Positions 47,573-58,698 of a DNA stretch of 64,000 nucleotides are shown piece after piece. How positions within the stretch are numbered: position 1 is the first letter of the stretch; the number at the start of each line of letters is the position of its first letter. The position numbers and the translations under genes were made by a program. Origin of the DNA: Atrina japonica (Eukaryota; Mollusca; Bivalvia; Pterioida; Pinnidae). The stretch covers positions 946,501 through 1,010,500 of the forward strand of contig BROG01000045.1 in assembly GCA_030159075.1 (NCBI GenBank), written 5' to 3'. Below the pieces are notes generated by a model. That model was not told the DNA's origin. It did no database searches and was given only the letters and a program-made list of their open reading frames with translations.

Positions 47573-47689
47573 GAAACGAAGCTCGACATTTTACAATTGC
47601 GGACAACACTGTAGCTAACGTGGCAGCGGCTGCTGCTCCTGCATCAGTTTCTCCCAACTATACGACAATCAACGGCATATCGTTTGTGG
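47573..47689 (+). CDS. Exon 30: cadherin-like repeat 1, middle
   Basis: A 117-bp exon after CTCATAG and before GTACGT, phase 1 to 1. It starts NEARHFTIADNTVANVAAAA, where FTI is the usual cadherin strand before the LDYE motif. The alanine-rich stretch is atypical. Confidence 0.85.
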
Positions 47690-47820
47690 GTACGTATTCT
47701 ATGCATCAAAATCTAATATATGTCGATAGGGGACTTAAACTTATGTTTTTCCTGTCCGAAAACGTTTTTCTTCTCAATATCAGTGTCTTTATTTTATAAT
47801 GTAGTTCCATTGTTTTACAG

Positions 47821-48014
47821 AATGTTTAAGTCCATCAACTATAACCCCAGAGGGATTTGACCCCACGGTTGAGAGTTTCACTTTGTCTACAGATACAGCT
47901 TTGTTTACTCTTGATTCTTCTTTGGATTACGAGGTCAATAAAACATACAGCGTAGTCATGGAAATTGTAGATACAACTAAAGTCCCTCCATCAACAGGAA
48001 CAATAACTGTCAAG
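47821..48014 (+). CDS. Exon 31: cadherin-like repeat 1, end
   Basis: A 194-bp exon after TTTTACAG and before GTTTGT, phase 1 to 0. It contains LFTLDSSLDYEVNKTYSVVM, with the LDYE calcium-binding motif, and ends GTITVK, leading into VTDVNDN in the next exon. Confidence 0.93.
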
Positions 48015-48374
48015 GTTTGTATTACGAGGATTTATGCCAAGGAACCCACAATGTGATTTTAAACAAATTTAAATCATCTGTTCTTTAAAACATATGAACA
48101 AATCAATTGCTTCTAAACAGATAAAGCCAAGCATCATTTAACATACACATTCGAGTCCATAGTATTTCAATTGGTTTCATATTTATCTGATTTGAACTGT
48201 GTTCGATAATATAAGTTTTGAGTTAACAGTCTGTCTTGGCAAACGAATACGATGCACTTTAGAACGTATAAGGTGTACAAGAGATAAAAAAACCATCATC
48301 CTCTTGATACCATATTTTAGCATATGGAGTTCATAAGACAATATTCAAACCTTGCACATAATCATACACGGAGA
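48015..48374. other. Intron 31, first part, no recognised element
   Basis: AT-rich; nothing was recognised. Confidence 0.6.
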
Positions 48375-48590
48375 TCGAATGCCTCCGCGGACGAGTGGTT
48401 CGAGACCCAATGGAACCTTAGCTGATTTTGCGAGAAAGTTTAACAGTTTACTTGCAGAAGGCCGATGGTCTTTTCCCAGGTACATAATGTAAGCGGGTTC
48501 TCTCCTCCAACATTAAAAACCTAACCGCCACCATATAACTGAAAAATTGTTGAATGTGGGGTAAAACACCAATAAACAAACAAACTCGAT
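48375..48590 (+). mobile_element. tRNA-derived SINE-like element, family S1 (truncated head)
   Basis: The head has GCCTCCGCGGACGAGTGGTTC, the body GCAGAAGGCCGATGGTCTTT, and the tail CCACCATATAACTGAAAAAT followed by AAACACCAATAAACAAACAA. A segment between the A- and B-box is missing compared with 44539-44780. Confidence 0.82.
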
Positions 48591-48897
48591 TGTCTTTATC
48601 CGTATAGAATCGTCTATACCGATTTCAATTAGGGGTTTTATACCTATTTTGATACAACTTTGGTGGGGTCAAGGGTCATATGATCCCATCTCTGCATTTA
48701 TCGGAGATCCGAGTTTGTCCGTCATTCTTTGTTGTCTTATTGACTCCCGGATAGGCAACACTTTGCTAGTATTTTATACATTTAAACAACCCACACTTCT
48801 TTCATTAGTGTCTTTAATACCCTTTATTAATACCGAGATCGACTGTGTATGTAAAAACAACTGTTATTGAGATTTATTTGAAATATTTGATTGACAG

Positions 48898-49067
48898 GTC
48901 AAAGTGACGGATGTAAATGATAACTGTCCAGAGTTGACACAGACCTTGTACCAGATTCCCGCTGTTCCTGCTCTTCAACTTTCACCTATGGGAGACCTTA
49001 ATGCTACAGATATTGACAGTTTGCAGAATGCAGAGTTGACTTATTACTTATCAACCGTAGTAGAAGA
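48898..49067 (+). CDS. Exon 32: cadherin calcium-binding junction and start of repeat 2
   Basis: A 170-bp exon after TTGACAG and before GTAAAG, phase 0 to 2. It starts VKVTDVNDNCPELTQTLY; DVNDN is the classic linker between cadherin repeats. It then reads LNATDIDSLQNAELTYYL, with DID in place of DxD for the second site. Confidence 0.94.
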
Positions 49068-49375
49068 GTAAAGATACCTTTATAAAACATTTAAATTGTT
49101 ATTGAAGTCTTTAATTAAATTTTGTCGAGCGCAAATTCGGAATTAAATTAAATTCTGCACTGCAGCAGTTTTCCAGTGTTAATTTGGTTCATTCGCCAAC
49201 CCTACTAGTAGTTGCATAATAATATAAGGCAAAGCAAATGGAAATGCTTTTAGTAACACCTGTTATGTTTTTTATTTAAATGTTTGCCAACCATAAAAAT
49301 TGTTTGAAGGGTATTTGGGTTCCGTGTGGGTTCTTTTCCTGTTGCACATTTTGATTTCTAGAATTTTCCTTGCAG
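49068..49375. other. Intron 32, no recognised element
   Basis: AT-rich; nothing was recognised. Confidence 0.6.
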
Positions 49376-49629
49376 TCCTGCATTGGATTACAACTCCTCC
49401 CAGGATTTATATCGAGAGGTCTACGCAAAAAATACGTCATTGAAATTCACAGTCATGGTAGTAGATGGCGGTAGTCCTATGCGTGGTGCTACTGCTTCTG
49501 TCGAGATCATTATAGACAATTCATGTTTGATTGACGCAGAGTACAACCCCATACCATACAACATGTCGGTAGATAATACGTCGGGACAGATCTATTTTAG
49601 ATTACCAGGATACTATTATTACGATTATG
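49376..49629 (+). CDS. Exon 33: cadherin-like repeat 2, end, plus linker
   Basis: A 254-bp exon after CCTTGCAG and before GTGAGT, phase 2 to 1. It has PALDYNSS (LDY without the Glu), then TVMVVDGGSPMRGATASVEI and IIDNSC. The rest (SVDNTSGQIYFRLPGYYYYD) is a linker leading into the F5/8C domain. Confidence 0.92.
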
Positions 49630-50054
49630 GTGAGTAGGTCTAATTGGTAGCTGATGAAAAATGCGTAAAAGGCCGGTAAATAGTTAGCGAAATCTTACAA
49701 GGAATTATATGTCATATCCAACAAATAAAGGTCTTAATTTGATAATATCAAGACCACATTCACAAGTTCGAGGTCGACAATCGTACTGAACAGTTACCTT
49801 CAGTAAACGTGTTTTTTTCAAATGATCATAAATGTTAATATATTCTGAATTTGTCGTGAAACTATAGCCCTGAGGAATTTGATGGTTGGCAAGAATTGGT
49901 CAGCAGGCCTTTGTAAATTTGGGACATGCATAAATCTTGCGATTGAGTATAGAGATTCGTATAACGAGACCTATGTTTACGGTATATTGTAATTGAACTA
50001 TTTTTGTTTTTGATAAGTTGTAAGATTAAACCATTTGTGCATCATAACTTACAG
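49630..50054. other. Intron 33, no recognised element
   Basis: AT-rich; nothing was recognised. Confidence 0.6.
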
Positions 50055-50174
50055 GATGCAGAGATGCTTTAGGACTTGAGAGCGGTAACATCCTGGATTC
50101 ACAAATAACAGTTTCCTCAGCAATTGACACAAGTGGAGCCAGCCGATCCCGACTTAATATGACTAAATTGCCAG
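50055..50174 (+). CDS. Exon 34: F5/8C (discoidin) domain, part 1
   Basis: A 120-bp exon after TTACAG and before GTAATG, phase 1 to 1. It reads CRDALGLESGNILDSQITVS and then SAIDTSGASRSRLN. CxxxLGxxxGxIxDxQIxxSS is the F5/8 type C opening, with the first of its two conserved cysteines. Confidence 0.95.
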
Positions 50175-51054
50175 GTAATGATAGATTATATTCACTCTAT
50201 TATACTCTAGACTATAATATTTACTCAAATCTTATACATTTGTTACGTCAAAAGTTGTAGGGTATTGGTCAGTGACGAATTCGCAAAGAAAATCAAAACA
50301 GAATCATGACCCAATGCCTATTACAAAGTGGAAAATTACCGGAGATAATTATTGATGAATGATGTTATATTGTGCTAATAACCGACGTTCTTTTGAAATA
50401 GAATATACTAGATGTTTTTGTCATCTTTATTGATCGATGTTTTACGGTAGCTTACTTTGATAATGCATGTAATAAGTCTTGTTTTTCTATTTCATTTAGA
50501 TGAAAACAATCCAATGTTTTTAATTCAGATATAGAATACTATGGACTAAAAATATATGTATATATTCTTATATCATTTAAATATTTTTTTCAAAGTTATT
50601 AATCCCATAACTGGACTTGAAGGTATCTACAGCTAAATTGAGTTTTAATTTTCAGTTTAGAATTTTTGCACTAATATTTGTATATATGTGTGTTAGTTGT
50701 AACATATACAAGTCGTTTGTGTACACGTGCACACTGCACATTGTGACATGCTTTTAAGCAAATAAAGGACAAAATATATGAAATTTACAATATATGTATG
50801 CTTATGTATCTTTTGTTTTTATGCATGTGTATTTGATAGTATATTGAATATATAGCATTCTTATTTGTGTAAAACACGGGATGGTTTATAGGACCCTGGG
50901 TAACACAGGGAAAGTAAAATATAATGTGAGAATATCCAAATAATTTACATCCTTCTTTTGATTCGACTGCAGCCTCATGACAGGAGTGACGAACAAAATT
51001 GAATATGCACTCCTAAATGTTGTATCATCTCGTGTCTAAATTTTCCGGAGGGCA
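50175..51054. other. Intron 34, first part, no recognised element
   Basis: Very AT-rich. Nothing was recognised. Confidence 0.6.
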
Positions 51055-51125
51055 TACCACATTTCTCCAGTGGTAGAGCGATCGCCTAACTCATTGACAT
51101 TAGAATTTCGTTGGACACGACAAAC
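51055..51125 (+). repeat. tRNA-like fragment
   Basis: AGTGGTAGAGCGATCGCCTA resembles a tRNA D-arm/A-box. No B-box or acceptor stem pairing is visible, so this is not a tRNA gene and more likely SINE debris. Confidence 0.4.
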
Positions 51126-51209
51126 ATAAATTGAAAAGGGAAATTTATAAACCTCTACAATAAGCCCACCTGGCTAATTTTGTCAATTATGCAACCATAC
51201 CACTGATAT

Positions 51210-51580
51210 TTTCTGTCGACTTAAGTGCCTGTGAGACATTGACCTTCGACCCCATGACCTTAAAATTTTGTCACAATGATTCTTAGATCATTCTGCACAA
51301 CTTCCACGTATATCTTTGTATACAAAAAAGTAAATCAATTTTGAGTAAGTAGACCATTATGAAACCATACATTTTTGTTATTTGAAGCTCCTTCTTAAGG
51401 CTTGTTCATGAACAGATTTCAATTTATTTCTCACATTTTAAAGAAATTGACTTAAAATTCATGTATATCAAACTTCAAAGCAATCTGATCATCGGTTCAT
51501 GAAAAAAGATTTGTTAAGAGTGTGCAAAGTTTTTGTCCCTTTTTGGGGCCGCAGTGGGTGTTAGACCCTTTTTCTTCAAA
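51210..51580 (-). repeat. Dispersed repeat C copy
   Basis: On the minus strand it has GGTTCATGAAC..CGATGATCAGA, CCATGACC/AAGGTCAATG segments and TTGTCAxxATGATTC in the same order as the plus-strand array at 3601-4735. Confidence 0.7.
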
Positions 51581-51840
51581 AACGTAAAACAACCGATTGC
51601 ATGGCTTTATATTATGTGTTGATTTTAAATATACCCATGCATGTAGAAATATATACTATATATATACAATATTATAGTGAAAAATTAACTATGTATATCT
51701 TATTATATTCTTTATTTCCTTGATCAGCTATGTTTTAGTTTAGCTATACAATGTTGATACCCCTTTTGTAGATATCATTCATACTAACACACACACACAC
51801 GCGCGCGCGTCAAGCTTATATATTGACAAAACTACACATA

Positions 51841-51952
51841 TGTTTCTATCCGTGTCATCAGACTGCACGCGATAGATTCAACGAGAGCATAGCTCGAGTT
51901 GAATCCATCCGCTACAATGATCAAGTGCAGTCTGATGATTCGAATAGAAACA
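51841..51952. repeat. 112-bp palindrome
   Basis: The arm TGTTTCTATCCGTGTCATCA (continuing GACTGCAC) is inverted at 51925-51952. Inner arms TAGATTCAAC / GTTGAATCC pair around GAGCATAGCTC, so the whole element folds into one long hairpin. It follows a (CA)n(CG)n tract at 51788-51810. Confidence 0.9.
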
Positions 51953-52199
51953 TTTGTATTTTTTGTATTAATTACATGTCCCTTATTTATCTATATGTGT
52001 ACACAAATTTAAAATGCATTCCGCTTTTTACACCGCCATCAACTATTTTGTATGACACGAGTACCGTTTGTAAAAGTAGCTCCGGCGAAATTTCTTGTAT
52101 CCAACTACAGTGCAATACAACGTTTTGTTATGCTCTGCATTGTAACTGTATGATTACACATGCATGTAATAAGACCATTTATTATATAGCAAAGTGAAC

Positions 52200-52345
52200 T
52201 TTGAAATTTATATATTATTTTATATTATACTATTTTATATTTTATTATTTTTATAATATATTGTATTATATTATATTATATTTTTATTTTTTATTTTATA
52301 TTATATTATATTTATATTTTTATTTTATATTATACAATTTTATAT
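52200..52345. repeat. Degenerate TATAT/TTATA low-complexity tract
   Basis: Repeated ATATTATATTATATTT-like text over about 145 bp; almost no G or C. Confidence 0.85.
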
Positions 52346-53128
52346 TTTGAGATGTTTGAAATATGGGCTTTTTCTCATGTTTATATTTTATTTTTCTCTG
52401 TATTCTATAAGCCGTTACCGGACGGTTAAATATATTTGAGTTCATGAATGCATGTTTATTTCTTATTAAATTACCAATATAAAATGTATGTATAAAATGT
52501 ATCAGTAGCAATTATGTATTATAATTTATAACTATGCACGCAAGGTAAGTATTCGAGTACAAACATGCGCATATGATTATTTCTTCTGTGTACAATTACA
52601 ACATAATTCTATTTCAAATGTTTTTAAAGGTGTACTTTCATGGGATTTAATAGAATTCAAAACAGAATTACAAAAAATCCGAATTATATATACAAACCAA
52701 GTATATATAAAATATCCGAATATATATATATATATATATGTATATATATCATAATAGAACTACGTAATAAAGACCAGCTAACTGACTGACTCATTTTAGG
52801 TTGTCTTAAGGCGAGGTTCCACTGTACATGTATTCATTTAATGTTGTAGATGATGTCATTATATTGAACTTATCATGCAAAAGTTTCCAAAAACTTGATT
52901 TATACAATTAGGTATTTCTACCTTACTTCAATATATGAAAGAGCACCTTATATTATACTATTTGCACTGGCTCGATACTAAAAGTTCCAAATATCATTCC
53001 TTCTCTACATATTTCTTCATTGAAGAATACCTATTCAAAAAGCTTGTTCTAATTTCACTGTATTAATTTAAGACATAAGATTCATAGGAAATCCTTAGTT
53101 GTAAAATGTCATAATCAACTACTTTAAG
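52346..53128. other. Intron 34, last part
   Basis: AT-rich, with a short (TA)n run near 52720-52750. Nothing else was recognised. Confidence 0.6.
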
Positions 53129-53337
53129 ATTCATTTGGAAGCCTAAATGGTGGATGGGTTCCGAGTGTTCAGGATACAAATCAGTTCGTAGAGGTCAACC
53201 TTACCTCGTCTCATCAAATCCATGTCATACAAATTCAAGGTCAAGAAGACAACGATAACTGGGTCACGTCATTTTCAGTGCAATACAGTCAGGATGGTGT
53301 GACATGGACTACGTATTCGAATAACTCGGGAGCTACT
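53129..53337 (+). CDS. Exon 35: F5/8C (discoidin) domain, part 2
   Basis: A 209-bp exon after CTTTAAG and before GTAAGA, phase 1 to 0. It reads GGWVPSVQDTNQFVEVNLTS, then IQIQGQEDNDNWVTSFSVQY and SQDGVTWTTYS. These are the core strands, including the Gly-Gln and SxDGxxW motifs. The intron before it is nearly 3 kb. Confidence 0.95.
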
Positions 53338-53488
53338 GTAAGATAAATTTTGTGCAATTTAATCTATTTTTTCTAAAAAACATTCTTGCCAATTGTTTAA
53401 TTCCACATTTATACTTATTTGTGTCACTAAGCGCTGGTGTGTTCTTGTAAAAACAAAATGTCCGTGCAGGCAAACACTTAAAAACAAT

Positions 53489-53691
53489 GGAACTAATTCA
53501 TGTACCACGTGGTACCCGATAACGATTGTGCGGGACTATTGTTTCTATTGGTGATGGAACGTAACTGTACGTAATCTTCCCGCTCAAATGACGTAAGTGC
53601 GGGATATCGTCTTCTAATGTTATTCCATTACCAATAGAAACAATAGTCCCGCACAAACTATCGGGTATCACGTGGTGCATGAATTAGTTTC
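53489..53691. mobile_element. MITE-like inverted-repeat element, family P (copy 2, well preserved)
   Basis: The arms are about 70 bp each. The left arm starts GGAACTAATTCATGTACCAC and the right arm ends GTGGTGCATGAATTAGTTTC. Both hold GGGACTATTGTTTCTATTGG in opposite orientation. The centre has CCGCTCAAATGACGTAAGTG. Copy 1 is at 2013-2207. Confidence 0.92.
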
Positions 53692-54654
53692 ATTACTAGA
53701 TGATGGAGAAATTTTATTTATTACTAACACAATTACAATATGATACAAGAGCAAAAATAAATGAAAAAAAACCAAAATTAATTTATCATTTTCCCTTAAT
53801 CAGGCTCTTAGATAGATTTTTAAATTTTAGAATCATTGGAATCTGTATGAAAAAAAAATGGTTAACTCAATCACCTTATTGGCATTGTAACAGGTTTTTA
53901 CAATAGACCATTCTCGAGTTGTCTCATTCTGTTCCGTTTTGTCAGGATAGTTCAAGTGACTTCAACCGAAAGTCGGGCAAGGGCCATCCCGGTTATGTAA
54001 TATTTTCATTGATGACATTCGGCGATATCTAATTTCATTTCATCTACGAGGTATTAATTTTAGATAAATTATCTCTTTTTCACATACGGAAAATGTCATC
54101 ACTTTCAAATTTGGCACGACTACTTCAGGATATTAATATTCCAGGTCATAAATGCGATAAACTGCTGATCCAGAATATGATGATGCCCCACTTTTGTCTT
54201 TGAAATTGTACGCTATTATAACGAACCGTGATGTAACGGGACAACTTGAAAATGGTGTGTCAGTGTCAGTGTCAGTTCCTGTAATATATTGATATATCAA
54301 CAGATATCTTCTTTTTCACCTTTTTGTAAACTTGTTAGTTTCGTGTGAAAATGCAAAGTATATTTCTAGTTAATTTTAACCTATCATTCTTTTATTTTTA
54401 TCTCTTGTATATGTTAATTTCTATTAGTTAGAACGAGGCAAAGCAGTCAGATGGATTTTTTTTTTTCCCTGTGAAAAGGACATATCTTAGTAAAATAATA
54501 ATGTTCAACGTATGTCTAACCGTTCTTCTACGTGTTCGAATACATTGAACATTGGGCTTAAATTAGGACAAAATATACTTCAAGGTCAATGGGATTCTAC
54601 TTACACTTAAATATAGGACCTTCATCATTTTTCTTACGGAAATATACATTTATG
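53692..54654. other. Intron 35, middle, no recognised element
   Basis: AT-rich; nothing was recognised. Confidence 0.6.
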
Positions 54655-54775
54655 TCAAATTCGAGCTCAACTGATGAAGTCTTACAGACAGAAATGATCG
54701 TCTTGAGCATTTGTTTTGGCCTCTTTTGTAAAACTATAACTTTGGTATTGTTAATGATATTTGTATCAAGTTCAA
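54655..54775 (+). repeat. Repeat A fragment
   Basis: It contains GAGCTCAACTGATGAAGTC, ATGATCGTCTTGAGCATTTG and AACTTTGGTATTGTTAATGA. It ends 36 bases before exon 36, so it supplies part of the 3' end of that intron. Confidence 0.8.
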
Positions 54776-54811
54776 TCATCAACATTCTCACATTTGGAAA
54801 ACATTTGTTAG

Positions 54812-54968
54812 GTTTTTGAAGGGACATATGATCGGAATTCTGTCGTTAATACGACTTTGGAACCGGAAATCAATGCCATGCTGATCCGTATAAATCCTCA
54901 AACGTGGAACAATGCTATTGGATTGAGATTTGAATTGGTCGGTTGTTCACAAGAAATCTATGAACATT
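54812..54968 (+). CDS. Exon 36: F5/8C (discoidin) domain, part 3
   Basis: A 157-bp exon after TTTGTTAG and before GTAAGT, phase 0 to 1. It starts VFEGTYDRNSVVNTTLEPEI and ends IGLRFELVGCSQEIYEH, with the closing RxELxGC motif and second conserved Cys. It lies just downstream of a repeat A fragment and upstream of a repeat B fragment. Confidence 0.95.
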
Positions 54969-55021
54969 GTAAGTATGAACAATTGTAAAGCGACATACAC
55001 ATACACACACAAACTCACAAC

Positions 55022-55112
55022 TAGATTTCCACACTATGTGTTCGTCCAATATTCACCAGATTTGTATATTGTATCTTGAACCTCTTATATTAATACTTTG
55101 GTATTTGTGATT
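55022..55112 (+). repeat. Repeat B fragment
   Basis: TATGTGTTCGTCCAATATTC and ACCAGATTTGTATATTG match the 3' half of repeat B. Confidence 0.75.
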
Positions 55113-55570
55113 TATATATACTTTGGATGAATAAAACAAACATAATGATACAAGTAAGGTGTAAATATTTTGTACTTTGCTGTTGATTATAAAGTTTAAA
55201 AAAAAACTTTCTAGGGATGCAGTTTGATTTTGACGAATCCATTTCCAAAACTTCATTAATTTAAAAACATGGATACAATGAATACAATTTGTCTATAAAT
55301 TGTGCATAACTATAGTATATACTTGATGTGTATAAAAATTAGGATTTCAAAGTATCAAATTAAAATTTGAAAATAACCACTCAATAGACGGTATTATAAC
55401 TCATGACTAATTAATTATCATATCATTTAAAACTAGCCGTCTGCGTCTATTCGATTGAACCGTTGAAGGGCCTTCCAGTGATTTTGATCTGATTTAAGAT
55501 CCAAACACCAGAGCAAAATGTATAATTTGTAGTACTTTACTACAACAACAATACAACATAACTTATTTCA
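55113..55570. other. Intron 36, middle, no recognised element
   Basis: AT-rich; nothing was recognised. Confidence 0.6.
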
Positions 55571-55752
55571 TTTGAATTTGGCTTCGGACGCTTGCGGATG
55601 TGACCGGTCAACAGTGAATGCTCACTCTTCCATTGCACCTGGCCCCACCTCCAGATTTCTAGAAGTCCGTGTTTGTTCAATGTTTATCAGATTTGTATAT
55701 GGTCTCCTGAAAATCCTGAAGTTGAATACTTCGGTATCTATGATTTTTAGAA
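55571..55752 (+). repeat. Repeat B copy
   Basis: It contains GATGTGACCGGTCAACAGTG, CACCTGGCCCCACCTC and GTCCGTGTTTGTTCAATG in the family order. Confidence 0.85.
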
Positions 55753-55866
55753 TAGGTTTGGGACAACACCTGTTACAGAAGACAGTATTATAATGATCTC
55801 AATACAAAGTTTAAAGACAAAGATGGAATATTGAACTCATGAAACCATTGCACGATATTTTTACAG

Positions 55867-56036
55867 ATCGAACAACTTGCCAAAGATGTCAGACATCTTG
55901 GTATTGTACAGGGGATTCTACTCAGTTACCTTGCGGGCGTTGTGATCCACCACAAGACAACTCCACCTGTGGGAGATCTCCAACAGAACACAGTTTTGGA
56001 GGAAGCTCAGAATGTACTACGTGTCCTTTGGGATGG
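55867..56036 (+). CDS. Exon 37: cysteine-rich GCC2/GCC3-like module
   Basis: A 170-bp exon after TTTTACAG and before GTAAAT, phase 1 to 0. It holds eight cysteines in CxxC pairs, for example TCQRCQTSWYC and SSECTTCPLGW. This spacing resembles ephrin-receptor-like or GCC2/GCC3 repeats seen in large extracellular proteins. Confidence 0.9.
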
Positions 56037-56189
56037 GTAAATCTTAGTTATACTAGTATGTGAATATAAGATCAACGGACAGATTAATTCTTGAAATAGT
56101 AAGGCAAACCTCGAAAAGAGAAAAATATCTTTCACTGATCGTATTGTTTAAAACAACGCATCCCCACATAAGACGCACAATTATAAAAT

Positions 56190-56397
56190 GAGCCATTGGC
56201 GGCTAGTTTATAAAGATGAACGATAAAACCCGGTTACAATGTACCGGGGGAGATACCACTGGCCTTCAGCAAGTAAACTGGCAAACTTTCTCACAAAAAT
56301 CAGCTGTTCCAACGTGGCTTTGAACCTGCGTCGACCAGTAGTGAGAGACATTATGGTTCAAAGCGCGATGCTCTGACCACTCGACCACGGCGGCCCC
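56190..56397 (-). mobile_element. tRNA-derived SINE-like element, family S1
   Basis: The minus strand reads GGGGCCGCCGTGGTCGAGTG at its head (A-box-like) and then GGTTCAAAGCCACG near the B-box position. The body shares TGAGAAAGTTTGCCAGTTTA with the other copies. Confidence 0.82.
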
Positions 56398-56786
56398 ATA
56401 TCTTGTAGTACACTTGTGTATAAACCAATGTAACAAAATATCTATTTATGTTTTTAAAAAATTATCTCATCAAGTAATTTCTGAAAACAAAAATTACGCG
56501 TAAATATGATCGTGAACCTTACATTCTACAATCTGTAAACGAATGTTTTAAGTATAATTACTATTTGTATAATGTCAACAAAATATGAAATCATCAAGTT
56601 AAAGAAATTGCACATCTAGCCTTCTTTTTCTTTTGTCTGCATCAGTCGTACCGTGGCTTTTTCCAGTAGCAAAGAAGTTTAAAAAGTAAAAAAAAGTCAT
56701 AATATAAATGTGTCTGTAAGCCATGATAAATGACGAAATGATCTTTAAGCTTCCCAAGTGAATCATTGAATTTTCAATTTCTTTAG

Positions 56787-56949
56787 ATATGTAAGAATGG
56801 ATATGCGAGTATTTGCCCAGATTTTCACTATGTGGAATGCAATGATACGTACTGCCCAGAAAGCTGTACACAGTGTGAATCTGGCTACGTCTGTAGAGAC
56901 GGGCGAAAGTTTATGTGTGATGAGGGTTCATACTCTGATGGCAATGTCG
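56787..56949 (+). CDS. Exon 38: cysteine-rich module
   Basis: A 163-bp exon after TTTCTTTAG and before GTAGGT, phase 0 to 1. It starts ICKNGYASICPDFHYVECND and has eight cysteines, ending DEGSYSDGNV. The pattern continues the preceding exon. The exact family is unclear. Confidence 0.88.
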
Positions 56950-57234
56950 GTAGGTATACTTTTTATTGTATTTCTCAATACTTTATATAGATATATAATG
57001 AAATTCCCGTGAACGCCCGTTTACGATCAATAAGAATGTCAATTTTGTTTTAATTGATAATTTACAGCATGCTTATATAAAGTTATAATAACCTTTCCAT
57101 TAATCACACAGATGAATGATGGTCTGTTTAAGTTATCTGAGATTTAAAGGGGAAAACAAAATTCATTTGGAAAGTCGGATAGTCTGCAGTTTCCCAGTCA
57201 CTGCTGCCATCCAAATTTTGTCAATGGCAAAGGA
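56950..57234. other. Intron 38, first part
   Basis: Nothing was recognised. Confidence 0.5.
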
Positions 57235-57318
57235 TTTAGGGTTTTCGGTCTAGGGTTTCAAGTTAAGGTTTAGGGTTTGAGTTTAGGGTGAGGGTTTCAG
57301 ATTAGGGTTTAGGTTAAG
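57235..57318. repeat. Degenerate TTTAGGG-like interstitial repeat
   Basis: GGTTTAGGGTTTGAGTTTAG and neighbouring GATTAGGGTTTAGG units recur irregularly over about 84 bp. They resemble telomere-type repeats but are not regular. Confidence 0.7.
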
Positions 57319-57815
57319 ATAAGAGGTTTTTTTCTTTACTTTTTCTATAGCGACCGGTAAACTGCAGTTCCAGTATTTATTTTATTACATTCTATAATTT
57401 AAAAGTTAAATTAAATTTAAAATAAAAAGTTCTTTAATTTATATTTCCATTCTTTATTCCGTGGACCTTATATCAAAAGGCAAATTTTACTCTTGTAGAA
57501 CAATTTCAAAATAAGACAAGCTAATGCCAAACAATAATGTTTTATTTTAAGCAAACAAAGTTAAAATGGTTCCCCATGATATGAATTTAACCACTGCGGT
57601 ATTGAGTGATTCTTGATTTTCAAATTTATTTATGTTAACTAATACTGTTATAGCATTCCGAAGTTTTATACCTACTCATTCTAATATCCACTTTTTGTTT
57701 GTTCACCAGGTATATGTATTAACTTTTACATTGACATGTTCACAAATTAACCTATTTATATTGTGATGGAAACGCATTATGTGATTTTATTATAAGTCTT
57801 GTTATTGTTTTAAAG
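57319..57815. other. Intron 38, last part, no recognised element
   Basis: AT-rich; nothing was recognised. Confidence 0.6.
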
Positions 57816-58126
57816 AATTCTGTGTAGCTTGTTCACCTGGCACATACCAAGACCAGACGGGGCAATCACAATGTATAAATTGTCCCGATGGATACAGCAG
57901 TTCAAACAGGCAAACGAAATGTTCTGCCTGTAAATCTGGACTGTACTCTGCAGCAGATGGCAGTGGGTGTAAAGCTTGTAGTTCAACAACACAATGTCCC
58001 TGCATCGGAAGCTCTACTCTATGTTATACTAAAGATTTGTGTTTCAACAAAGATGGAAGTTATGGCTGTTTGCCATGTCCTACTGGTTACGAAGGGAACG
58101 GAGTCTCCTGCACCGACATTGATGAG
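57816..58126 (+). CDS. Exon 39: GCC2/GCC3 repeats and first thrombospondin-like EGF
   Basis: A 311-bp exon after GTTTTAAAG and before GTAAAC, phase 1 to 0: the longest exon in the window, with 15 cysteines. CSPGTYQDQTGQSQCINCPD is a textbook GCC2/GCC3 repeat. The end reads CPTGYEGNGVSCTDIDE, an EGF tail running into a calcium-binding EGF whose first Cys opens exon 40. Confidence 0.94.
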
Positions 58127-58698
58127 GTAAACAACTCAAAGACTTGTTTTCTTTGATGACTAAAGTTATTAATTGTATTCCATTGGAGAAGTATAGTCAG
58201 TGACTTTGTAGCGGTGGTTAATGCAACAAAACTGTTTTTATCTCCCGAGTACTTGTGTCAACACAAATGATTTGTTTTCTTTTCTAATCATTTGACATGA
58301 TTTTATTCGTAAAATGTTGGACTGCCGACCTTTTCTGTTTCATTTTTCTTAATCAACACTCACAGAGGCACAATTAGTAAGTTTGCAAAGCACTGTGTTC
58401 ACGATCCCCGTCTCTATGTCATGCGCTTGACATACGAAGTGAATGTCACTTGTTTTTTTTTTCTGTTTGAAACTTTAAATTGAAATCCCGTGTCACATTT
58501 GGCGCGGTAAATTTAAAGCTATCTATATGTGATTGTTTAGAAAACAAAATTTTACAATTCATCCGTTTGGCGCAGTCAGTTTAAAAGAACTTATATGTAA
58601 TTGTCCATCGTACATGCTTGATCAGTTTGCACTTTACCTGTAGCTGACAACCAGTGAAAAAGGCCTGGTTGAACGCGAAACAAAAACAAAATATTACA
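58127..58698. other. Intron 39, first part, no recognised element
   Basis: Mixed sequence with short internal similarity (CGCGGTAAATTTAAAG near 58503, GCGCAGTCAGTTTAAAAG near 58569). Nothing is clearly classifiable. Confidence 0.5.
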
